Assembly (NCBI GenBank): GCA_049724395.1
Contig: JAUGWO010000226.1
Location: 62,001-126,000 of the forward strand
Reading direction: 5' to 3'
DNA: 64,000 nt
From: Spongospora subterranea f. sp. subterranea
Lineage: Eukaryota; Endomyxa: Phytomyxea; Phytomyxea; Plasmodiophorida
Position 1 is the first letter of the stretch. Each line of letters starts with the position of its first letter. Shown piece by piece: positions 45,440 through 54,366 of this stretch. The notes under the pieces are model-generated. The model made no database searches and had not been told where the DNA came from. It saw nothing but the letters and a program-made list of their open reading frames with translations. The translations under genes and the position numbers were made by a program.

Positions 45440-45950
45440 TAGTGCGAATAGGGTCTGTAGTGACGGTCCACGCTACACCTGTATGCAATCTCAGGGCACT
45501 CGTGCTCCATCTCCACATCATCACAATCAATCCGACCGTCGTATCGTCTCTAGCGGAACAGCGTAGGCAACAACCTGACTTACGGTTAGAAGAATTGCAA
45601 GCCGCACATCGTTTGCAATTTCAAGTCGGCGAGCATCGTCCTCAGACGACGAAAAACACGTGGTCGGGCAAACAGAAAGAATTCCTTGACCGGAACGTTT
45701 GCAAAGGCTATCCAAATGATTTGATCAATGAAAGCAAGTTTCTTTCTTTTTTTGCACGAAGTCAAAGATCGTCGGCCATATAAGCGTGGCCGGAACCGCT
45801 CGTCCGTTGCGCTCAGCAGCACGAGTGAACCGGAGTGCTGCCGCCCTGATCATTTGGGTTGGCATACTCTTGATGGATACGTCAATGCTGTTATGGATCT
45901 TTGGAGACATTATCTTCTGTCAGACTGTTGCGAAGTTTGGTGTGGATGAA
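45440..45950 (+). pseudogene. Fragment resembling an Ndc10/GCR1-like (Crypton-type) recombinase N-terminus
   Basis: Two frames that would join by a one-base shift near 45730 read RPQTTKNTWSGKQKEFLD then VCKGYPNDLINESKF, followed by FLHEVKDRRPYKRGRNRSS and LGWHTLDGYVNAVMDLWRHY. The pattern of K-x-W-x-x-K-Q-x-E-F, a basic linker and L-G-x-x-T-L-D-G-Y-V-x-A-x-x-D-L-W is what I associate with the N-terminal domain shared by fungal Ndc10/GCR1-like proteins and Crypton tyrosine recombinases. No catalytic R/H/R/Y domain remains. The assignment is from memory of the pattern. Confidence 0.4.
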
Positions 45951-45971
45951 GCCAAACGTTGAGAAATTACG

Positions 45972-46516
45972 TGTGTAGGAAGCAGTTGTAACGGCTCATG
46001 GCAACAAAGAGAAGAGATTTGTGGTTTATTTTGTGGAAATTAGGGCTTTGACGCTCTCGACAAGTTCCGTATCGACATCGATAACCAATGGTAGTTCTCC
46101 TGCGCGCTCCAACGTCTCTTTGCCCATGTGTGGCAGCTTGTAGCTGATCCCTCCATTGTGTTTCATTGTTAAGACCATGCATTGCTGCAGAGTTAGGAAA
46201 ACATAGTCGCAATGCCACCTGCTTAAACACAATGGAGGGATCAGCTACAAGCTGCCACACATGGGCAAAGAGAAGTTGGAGCGCGCAGGAGAACTACCAT
46301 TGTCGATACAGGAACTTGTCGAGAGCGTCAAAGCCCTAATTTCCACAAAATAAACCGCAAACCTCTTCTCTTTGTTGCCATGAGCCGTTACAACTGCTTA
46401 CTACACACTGTTTCATTGTTAAAACCACACGTCTCTGCTGTCACCACCAAATGGGAAATTTCAAATGGGACAAACTAAAAACCGCGTACCGGACAATTTC
46501 AATAGGACAGAGGGAG
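45972..46516. mobile_element. Mariner 3' ends in tail-to-tail inverted arrangement
   Basis: Arms of about 190 bp (45972-46163 and 46225-46407) are inverted copies, each encoding the transposase C-terminus: YKLPHMGKETLERAGELPL then a helix ending ALISTK and a stop. Upstream of one copy, FLTLQQCMVLTMKHNGGI matches the preceding conserved block. The right copy runs through a 3' UTR to a terminal GGACAGAGGGAG at 46516 followed by TA. This is the 3' counterpart of the fold-back element at 42885-45217. Confidence 0.75.
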
Positions 46517-46599
46517 TATGCAATATAGGAAGTCCGTAACACCCCTGATGAAGATGATAGTGTGCAAGAGGATGCCATCATTTTGGATCAAATCAATCT

Positions 46600-46720
46600 A
46601 CAAATTTCAATATCTTCTTATAGGTATCTTCTTAAATCTTCTTATATTTGATAAAAGAATTAAGAAGATTTTGGTTCTATTAAAAAAAATCTTCTTATAA
46701 CACCGCTGGGAAAATTATTA
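46600..46720. repeat. AT-rich ATCTTCTTA palindromic region
   Basis: Several ATCTTCTTA/TAAGAAGAT words in both orientations (e.g. AATCTTCTTATA and TTAAGAAGATTT) can form a hairpin. It may be a MITE remnant beside the mariner debris. Confidence 0.4.
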
Positions 46721-46872
46721 ACAAATTCAGTCAAATTGACTCTGCGGCCGATCCTTGCCTGACTAGCCATTATCTACACATCAACAATTTTTTTCACAAT
46801 ATTCCTACTCCATAAGCAATTTGAATAAAAATCGAAAGATTTTTTCATAAATAGGTTTAATTCTGAAGTATG

Positions 46873-48511
46873 CTATAAATTTACAAAATCTGATTGCTGA
46901 ATAGCTTTTAGCCTTTGAACGATATCACTAAAAGCAGGCCTTAACGCAGGATTGTTTGACCAACAGTTTTCGATGAGTTCACGAATATCATTGGGAACAT
47001 CTTCTGGCATCTTTGGTCTCAACTGTTGTGTCGCGACGGCAACGCTCACCTAAGCATTTTTCATCACTACCACAAACTGCCTTCTACAAAAAGGACAACC
47101 TGAACACCATTCATTGCTTCAAAAGGAACCTTCCTAGCCACGATCTCCCAGAGAATTATTCCGAAGCTATAGACGTCGGCCTTTTCAGTGTACTTTTCAT
47201 TGCTGATGACTACAACAAAAACAGCAACCTTATTAGCAATTGCTGTCAAACCACTTGATATTGCATGGATTACCTTCTGGGGCCATCCATTGAAAGGTGC
47301 CACACTGCCCCGTCATCGTGCAGTGTTGAGCTTTAATGCGGGACAAACCGAAATCAGATACCTTGACACCATAATGTTTATCAAGCTGTTAACAGAAAAT
47401 GAGATCAGATGGTCCTGAGTAATTTATGCTTGTTACCAAAAGATTAGCACTTTTCAAATCTCTATGGATAACATGACTGTGATGAAGAAAGTTAATCCCA
47501 TTTGCGGTATCCAGTGCCATTTTAAGCCGGAGTTTCCAATTCAGTTTTACGTCGGTATTGTGCAGAAGATCGAACAAACTCATTTGCAAAAGTTCTGTGA
47601 CCATGAACAGACTCGGCGGAACTGTGCAAGCGCCCATAAACATTACTACGTTGGGGTGCCGTAAACTCCTGCCCATCAAACATCAATGGTTCGGATGAAG
47701 AACTGCAATGCTCAACACATTGACCTTAACAACACAACTTCTTTGCGAAATTCGCGAAGAGATCCAGCGCTCGTCCTTTGCATTAGCAACTTTTTGATTG
47801 CAACATCCGTTCCTCGCCACTCGCCTTTATAGACCTTGCACCATTTTTATGAACTTATACTCAACCACTGTAAGCAGTTACCTCGGCGAAACCGCCAATG
47901 CCAATCCTTTCACCGATTTTGACCTCATCTAGAGAAATCTCATCTTCCTTTGACATTATACTCACAGAATTTGTCTGATCTTCATCATTGGACAGCTCCG
48001 ACTGTTGATGTTGTTAGCAATAACAAACGAACAAATGCAATCGGCCAAACTTCATTGGGCGAAAGTGATGGGTGTGAGGAAATCGCCTTAGACATATAAG
48101 AAGCAGTGGCAGTTTTTTGAGCTTTGATGCTTTTCTCAATGATGGCAAAAGGATTATCAATATCGTCATCTTTTGTAACAGTAATCTCCAATTCTCCACT
48201 AAAACTATTAACCTAAGGAAAACAAATTCCATTTTTTAAACATTAATCGTCAAGCTAGTACAACGAAGTTTCGAGCATTCTTTTACTACTGCAGGCCTAA
48301 AAAATGGCAAAAACACAACAGAAACCAACCTGAGGCTTTTTTTGCTCCAGAAACAACATTTCAGGTAAGGTCTTGTCGTTGACGGTAGAAGGTTGAGCCG
48401 ACGACGGTGATGGCTTCCCCGCGAGCAGTGCAGGAATCTGAAAATCGAATTTTACAAGGCCGAATTGCCAACATCGCCGCACCGGCAACTAACGTTTATG
48501 TTGGATGACAT
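46873..48511 (-). CDS. TKL-family protein kinase (CTR1/EDR1-like)
   Basis: Ser/Thr or dual-specificity kinase of the tyrosine-kinase-like group. Chosen start ATG 48511 (MSSNIN, then in phase IPALLAGKPSPSSAQPS); the upstream reading is also open, so the start is provisional. An unstructured N-terminus (KDDDIDNPFAIIEKSIKAQK) leads to the catalytic domain: IGERIGIGGFAE, VYKGEWRGTDVAIKKLLMQR (Lys of VAIK), LRHPNVVMFMGACTVPPSLF, VTELLQMSLFDLLHN, INFLHHSHVIHRDLKSANLL (catalytic HRD), SNEKYTEKADVYSFGIILWE and VARKVPFEAMNGVQ. The last exon has KMPEDVPNDIRELIENCW and NPALRPAFSDIVQRLKAI. Catalytic residues visible are intact, so it should be active. Several short introns; edges in 47000-47400 and 47680-47990 are approximate. 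Confidence 0.82.
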
Positions 48512-48654
48512 TCCGGAAACTGACGATCTGACGGGAGCCCATTCAACTAAATCAGTGCTCTGCCAACCAAATTCGCTAGAATCCCAGACAAAATCTGAAG
48601 GGCTTTTTATCCTAAAACATGTTGGTGGACGGTATCACGAGTGAGTCATCACCC

Positions 48655-50997
48655 TTACCTGGGCCTTGAGTGCTTGCCGGGTTCTGCCCATGAACGATTT
48701 CTTCTGGTTACGGTTGATGAAGGGGATGCAGGCGAAGATGAACTTAGCACTGGGACATTTGTTACAGTTACTGGCGTGTCGAATTTTTGCGGCAATGTGA
48801 ACTCTTCGAAAATATTTTGAAGATGTGCGTCTTTGCATGTTTCATTGGAGTGAACGACAGGGGCTGTCGCAGATCTGGAATCATTGCGAGATTTGCTTGC
48901 GTTCCTGCTGTGTTTTGAAAGCATTTCCAACTGAATCACAAACTGTGAACGGAGCTCTTCACAATATTCGATATTATGGGGAGTATAGGCAGGAACATTA
49001 GATTGAGGCGGATATATGGAGTTATTCATTGACAGTTCTGGAAGTTCCCGTGGCAATTCAGGTAGTCTTTGAAAAGTGGCTACTAAATCCGATTTAGATG
49101 CCCGAAGTAGAAGGGCATGAAACCGAGAAAAGAAGGATTGATAAAGGCGAGTCGTATCATCTAAATTAGTTCGATGAATTTTAGAACAATCCGTTGCGAT
49201 CCCGAGCAAAAATGTGACCGCAGAAAATATGCCAAATAAGTCGTCTAAGATAGGGACAAGGATTGTCTCTCTAAAAAACAAGTGTTGTTTGCTCGGTCCT
49301 ATTCCGCTGACACCCATCGAAAAAAACCCACAGGAAATCAACTGAAGACCAAACTCAAGCATTCGCTGAGCCACATCAATGCAGCGTGAGAACCAAACGT
49401 CGACACGAAACCCTGAGTAATGGCCAACCCGAGCACGAGCAAGGTAACTCGAGATGCTGAAATTGCATTCAAATATGAATGAATCTCGAAGAAACAGTAG
49501 CCTTTGCTCTAAGACGTGGGCATAAGCAACTAGCACCTGACTAACCCAAGGGTCTACATCCGCCTGTTGAGAGTGCCACCTTTCTGCGACGGTTAACAGA
49601 AGTGACCGATGCTTCAGGGCCTCGTTCGTAAAAGCAGGAGGCCCTTCTTGCATCAGCTTGTGCACGATTTGAAGAGCCTTATATGCGGAGACACCGTTGC
49701 TGAATATCGGTTGCCTGAATAAACACTGAAACATACCAGGAAGAAGATCTGAAGGGGCAACTTCCTGTCGCTCCCACGCCAGAATAACCATTCGCCTGAC
49801 ATATTTAGCTTTGGGGGGAACTAACTTCAACGCAGCAGCCTTTTGCGTCCAGCTGGAGACTTCCGCAACTATTCGCTGGTACGAAGGGTTCGCTGAACCA
49901 GATAAATCTACATCCTCAGGAGGGTCAACAGTCAGCGGAAAACTGTGACCCCAGAAATGGGTGAGCGCTGTGTCATGCGGCTTTTTTAGGCTAGAACTGG
50001 ACCCATTTCCATGCATTATCCGATAATGTTCATATAACTCGGAAACACATCTGTGCAAGTTCTTTGTGCCGATGCGACTTTCAGGATTTACTGTGAGCAA
50101 ATTTTCAAGTAAATCGAGAACAGGCTTTTCGTAAGCGGGGGCTTCCGGAATATCGTATTTGCCCAATAAAATCGCTGTCTTATCGGAATCAAAAGGAAAC
50201 TTTGCAAAGAGCATAAAATAAAACACAACACCCAATGCCCAAATATCGGCGGATGTATCGACCAATCGAGACTGGCGAATGTTGAGGATTTCAGGGGATC
50301 GATACGGCTTCGGAATATCAATCAAATGTTCGAATTTTCGAAGATCGTCACTGCCAGAACATCGAATAGGTGCGGAAGCACTGCACGTAAAATCTCCCAG
50401 TGTCCATTCACCATTGGAATGTAAAAACATATTATCAATTCGCAGGCCTAAATGGACTATAGGTGGATCTCTTGTGTGCAAAAATAAGAGGGCGCTGGAG
50501 ATGTTTCTAAGAACTTGCATAGATTCAGGGACTGGTAATGAGCAGCCTCTTCTCGTCATCAGTTGTTTTAAGGATCCACCAGAGCAAAACTCAAAAATCA
50601 GCAGACTTTGTGAGTTTCCATCTTTGTCGATAAACCGTTTTAACCCATGACACGTTAGTACATTCTTGTGACTGGGGAGATTTTGCTAAAATGACACAAA
50701 TAAGATCAATGACGAATGAGTCAGAGGTTTATTCCTACGTAAAGATCAGCTTCCCATTTTACACGGGCAACGACATCGGTTAAGCCTTTTTTCACGACGG
50801 TTCGCTTGATGACGAAGCGCTGGCCATGTGAATCGTTTGCTAAAAACAAGGTGTGATCTTTGCCTGCAAAGATATCGGCATACTGAACCATTTTTCAATC
50901 CACCTATGCGGACATCTGTACCTGACGACTTGATCTGGGATTGAATGACGAGCTTGCGATTGCCGATTTCGACGATCTTGCCCTGTGCGTTGCCCAT
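48655..50997 (-). CDS. NAK-family pseudokinase fused to an ANTH/AP180-like domain
   Basis: ATG at 50997 gives MGNAQGK, a good N-myristoylation signal. The kinase half resembles AAK1/GAK/STK16: GKDHTLFLANDSHGQRFVIK (ATP-binding Lys present), NLPSHKNVLTCHG, LLIFEFCSGGSLKQLM, then IVHLGLRIDNMFLHSNGEW in place of HRDLKxEN, so the catalytic Asp is Gly; LGDFTCSAS in place of DFG; PYRSPEILNIR, DIWALGVVFYFMLFAKFPF. The second half reads as an ANTH domain: SYQRIVAEVSSWTQKAAALK, VPPKAKYVRRMVILAWERQE, VSAYKALQIVHKLMQEGPPA and VLVAYAHVLEQRLLFLRD. The remainder is helical, then a Ser/Pro-rich tail. The last exon (about 1,900 bp) carries most of the protein. ANTH domains bind PtdIns(4,5)P2 and clathrin adaptors, and NAK kinases act on AP-2, so a scaffold role in endocytosis is inferred. 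A GTAAGG donor at the stop may add a short extra exon. Confidence 0.75.
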
Positions 50998-51489
50998 TCC
51001 CGTGAGCGGATCGATGGAATGGGGTGAGATATGATTAAGCGGTCAACCATAAGCACGTTAGTCTCATTTAGAATGAAGGGTTATGCGACAAATATTATGT
51101 AGACGCAGGTTTGATTCGTATACAGACTGATGACAATTTGTTACACCCTTTTTCTCCCATTTTCACCAGTAACGTCCCGTCACAGGACGCACCCTCTTGG
51201 TGTCTGGCTGCACTCGTCGACGCCAGACGCGCAATGGGGTGCGGCCATTGTCTGCCACTTGGCAAAATGATCGTTGCAGATTCCTACACTGGAACGGGAT
51301 GAAGAGGGACGGCGGCGAATCAACTTCCGTGTTTTAACCCTAACTTTCTGCAGATCCATTCACTTAGCTGAAACGGTATGCTTTCAGATTGAGGTTCTAT
51401 ATTAGCAATTGATGCTATCAGGCGCCAATGTGACAAAGGAAGAAATAGCCGGTCAATGCCATTAACGCTATATATTTTCGGAAGAATTG
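50998..51489. other. Tandem intergenic region
   Basis: Between the NAK-ANTH start and the MSS4 stop. A 63-codon plus frame (51111-51302) has no recognisable domain. Nothing else seen. Confidence 0.4.
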
Positions 51490-51906
51490 CTATTTTTTAG
51501 AATTAGTGCTGATCCGGCTATTAAACACATAAAAGGTGGGATCGGCATCGTATCTTATACCAATAGGTCCTTGATCACAATCGGCACATAAAAGATAACG
51601 ATAGCCTTCAGCACCAACAGGGCGACTGACGCCAACGTTTTCAAAATCAAATTGATTTGCAACAGCCCAATGATCCGATAGAGTTTCAACATTATCGGCA
51701 CCCGGGCGTTCTTCATGTGATTTCATAGGGATATGAGCTGTAATCTATGATAAGGCCCTCGTCATAACGGATCAGTTTGGAATTATCCGAGTGATGAATA
51801 CCTGCTTATTGACAAACGTTGCTATGCCGGTTGGCACAATACAAGATTGGCATTTAGGACACAGTAATGGCGCAGGATTCGGATCGCTAATACAACAGTC
51901 GATCAT
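51490..51906 (-). CDS. RABIF: MSS4/RABIF, Rab-binding zinc protein
   Basis: Binds and stabilises nucleotide-free exocytic Rab GTPases as a chaperone. Exons 51906-51802 and 51744-51490 join in phase (VNKQ|ITAHIP) through a 57-nt intron; the product is 119 aa, the usual length. The two zinc Cys pairs are CPKC (LLCPKCQSCIVPTGIATF) and CADC (YRYLLCADCDQGPIGIRYDA), with the family's DHWAVANQFDFENVGVS between them and a C-terminal TFYVFNSRIS strand. The upstream flank carries four TGTACA-like motifs. Confidence 0.9.
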
Positions 51907-52290
51907 GTCGGAACTAGTCTGCCCTGATATGATGTACAGCCCGACGGAATGGTACAGTAGCCCGACCCCCTTCCCTGTCCACACCGTCTTCTGTACAGAG
52001 TATTCAACTTCCGACAGTCGTCCACACCGCACTTGTGTACACGGGGCGCAGTCACTTTCAGTACCACTCAAACTACACTTGTAGCGCCATCAACACCACT
52101 TGTAAGTTCTTCACGCTTTCTCGCTACACAATGAAGGCAGAGGCAGGTACATTATGAAGGACGAACACAATCAACAAAAAGGCTAGCAAATGAAGACGAA
52201 GATTGGTCAATTCGAGAGCCAGTAGCCAGAATCACCCCACTTATCTAAGAGTATCTTGTATATACAATCCTTTTCCAGCCATCAAACCGA
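51907..52290. promoter_or_regulatory. TGTACA-rich 5' flank of MSS4
   Basis: ATGTACAGCCC, GGTACAGTAGCCC, CTGTACAGAG and GTGTACACGG lie at about 51930-52045, directly upstream of the MSS4 ATG, with repeated GTCCACACCG pieces (51981, 52019). It is the densest of the four such clusters. Function is inferred. Confidence 0.35.
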
Positions 52291-52506
52291 TTATGCAAAT
52301 TTATATAAAACGTTTCTGGAAACACCCTGAGTGCGAGTTTTCGATTGGACAATCTCCTTGCTGGATTTGCACGATATACTGTTGAGATAGGTTAGGTTGA
52401 GCTGTGGTGAATGAAGATCGCTCGATGGATGGCATTGTTGTCTTTGTTGGACAAATAACCTCTCCGCGAAGCTGGTCAATTGTTTATGGTCATCCGCTGT
52501 ATCCAT
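52291..52506 (-). CDS. Small open frame, unassigned
   Basis: ATG at 52506 opens MDTADDHKQLTSFAERLFVQ, predicted helical and hydrophilic, then QRQQCHPSSDLHSP. The frame continues to 52291 but composition changes after about 35 codons, suggesting an intron. I do not recognise it. A 96-codon plus-strand frame overlaps (52404-52694) and is less protein-like. Confidence 0.3.
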   Translation of the reverse strand: MDTADDHKQLTSFAERLFVQQRQQCHPSSDLHSPQLNLTYLNSISCKSSKEIVQSKTRTQGVSRNVLYKFA

Positions 52507-52752
52507 TGATGAAATCAATCCAATTCAAAAGGTATGCCTGTCCCCAGGATAACGCTCTTTGGAAGACACATGCTGATTCGTTCAAATTACCAGAGTTCAT
52601 AACAACGCACGTGATATTGGTGTTGAATGGGTCATTCCTTGACCAACTAATTCTCAATCATCGCTGTGTTCGTTGCCGTTGCACGAAATACTAGCCTGTC
52701 GACGTTATTTCGGCAACGTTCATACAACACTCAATTTACAGACCTGTCGATG

Positions 52753-53095
52753 TCATAGTCCTTGGGTAGTTTCGAACGAATCATAGCGGGTTGGGATCAC
52801 AGCCTGTCTACGATGGGTAGGTGGTGTTCCCGCTTCCGTTAACGGGCTGTGGCATTCTACCAGATGGTTCATTATTGAATCATCGATCCACTTCTGTCTC
52901 CATAAGGAGATCGTCTTTTTTGCCTCAGCAATATCGATGACCTGCCCAACTTCATGAGTCGCTTTTCTCGGTGGTAATCCCAAAGCATGACGCCTCAGCA
53001 ATCGGAAACGACATGCGTTTTGTTGCGAAACTATTCAGGTTATATCATGTTCATTACCGAATAGTGCTTGTCGTAAGACCCTAAAGACTTCCTTT
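52753..53095 (-). CDS. Small basic protein, unassigned
   Basis: The minus frame ending at 52753 has typical protein composition: LRRHALGLPPRKATHEVGQ, VIDIAEAKKTISLWRQKWID and SIMNHLVECHSPLTEAGT. Upstream, EVFRVLRQALF could join through a 27-28-nt intron (GTAATG...AATAG). No ATG was fixed. Basic and short, it might be a mitochondrial protein, but I cannot name it. Its 5' end meets the start of the plus-strand gene at 53104. Confidence 0.35.
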
Positions 53096-53103
53096 TACTT
53101 TCG

Positions 53104-53715
53104 ATGCCGAACTACTTTATCGCAAGCGGTTATGGGGACAGCGTTATCCTACCAGAACGCAGCGCAAACATGCTGTGGGCTTTGAACGGCAACATTGAGC
53201 ACCGCGGTGAGTGATCACTTTGATGATGCTGCTCTGACCTCAGTTATATCCACAAACCCGAAAAATCCGCATTTCAACTTGTTGTTGGTAAACCCGGTCA
53301 TGAATGGGTATACAATCTCGTCCGACAAGTGCTTCATCGTTCGAAAGCAACAACTAATTTGCGCATTGTAGTAGAAACATTCGGGAGCAGTTTCGGGAGT
53401 TTTCCGTTGTTTCTAGGAAGTTCTAGTCAAGAAGCAACACGCTGATGAAGGTGTTTACGTCAAAAAGGATATGGGATATGAGTATTGGACTTATGCAGTA
53501 CCAGCACCCGTTTACTTCTCACTAATGACCTGCGTTGCCCATAACATGTGCAGATTGTCGAATTGCACCGCCTGCTGGGTTTGACGAGGGTTATGGCGAA
53601 CGTTTTGACGGATCTGCATCAATCCAATACTCGTATCCCATTGCCTAAGCGGTTGTGCCAGCGTTTTGCTTCGTCATCTGGGAAACTGCCAGTTGCCCCA
53701 GAATGTTTCTTGTGA
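53104..53715 (+). CDS. Uncharacterised four-exon gene, 157 aa
   Basis: I do not recognise the product. Four exons, 53104-53210, 53244-53367, 53417-53497 and 53554-53715, keep phase at every junction and end at TGA, which supports a real gene. Visible segments: ALNGNIEHRGDYIHKPEKSA, FQLVVGKPGHEWVYNLVRQV, KKQHADEGVYVKKDMGYEYW, IVELHRLLGLTRVMANVLTD and LPKRLCQRFASSSGKLP. It appears soluble, basic and mixed alpha/beta; no signal peptide. An alternative first exon with a presequence-like MRFVAKLFRLPF start (about 53019) reads another frame. Intron sizes (33, 49 and 56 nt) match those of sure genes nearby. Confidence 0.5.
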
Positions 53716-54366
53716 AATATGGAACTCTGTCTTGAGTCCAAGGTCGAAAACAGGTGTATCGATGACCATCTTGAAACCTGTGGAATTTTACCAAAACCGC
53801 AATGATTCTGATGAAAGTTCGCTGTGGCTCTGAACAAGCGTAGTCTTCTCGGTGGATGTTTTCAAGATGAACGGTCGGCAACTTTCAAGAAATGAAAACT
53901 TCTGTTTCACATGAAGTAGCAAAATCCGAACCCAGACGGACCAACAACTAAAGGTGCAGCGGCTATAACGCGGCCTGAGTCAATTGGGATCGATTCGTGA
54001 TCGACTTGTTGTTTCGAGAACCACCAGACCACACTCTGATTGATGTGATCCCGGTACTGATTAGCGGTCGGCGCGTTGTGTTGCAATTCCATAAGAGGCA
54101 TTTCCTCAAAAACTGTTCCATCATAACAACTATACGGTGTCACCACCACCCCCCGTTCAGAACAACTCACCTCCACCTCTAATCGGCGCTCTCTCCATGC
54201 TGGCCGATACTCGCGTTGCTCAATTGGGTGTGTCTGTCGTGTGTCTGGCCCGGCCAAGGTCTCACTCAATCCCAATAGTCCGCTGCGGTATCCGCTGCCC
54301 GGCCCGTCAAAAACCCTTGGGGCCAACCATCATCCGATCCCGGTTTGTTGTTGTTGATCTCCCGCT
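53716..54366. other. Unresolved interval before RPC5
   Basis: A minus-strand frame (53907-54326) is open for about 139 codons without an ATG (RREYRPAWRERRLEVEVSC-like basic part; VFEEMPLMELQHNAPTANQY). It could be an exon of a minus-strand gene, but no domain is recognised. A second minus frame at 53645-53881 overlaps the end of the preceding gene. Confidence 0.25.

Noticed and set aside
48535-48600. tRNA-like stretch (GGTTGGCAGAGCA on the minus strand)
   Set aside because: It resembles an A box, but no anticodon stem or GTTCGAA T-loop follows; it fits coding or intron sequence of the kinase region better.
48530-48655. Single dual-kinase gene joining NAK-ANTH and TKL
   Set aside because: The GTAAGG donor at the NAK end is in phase 2 while the open exon upstream of the TKL start needs phase 1, and a good ATG exists at 48511. 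Two genes are more likely.
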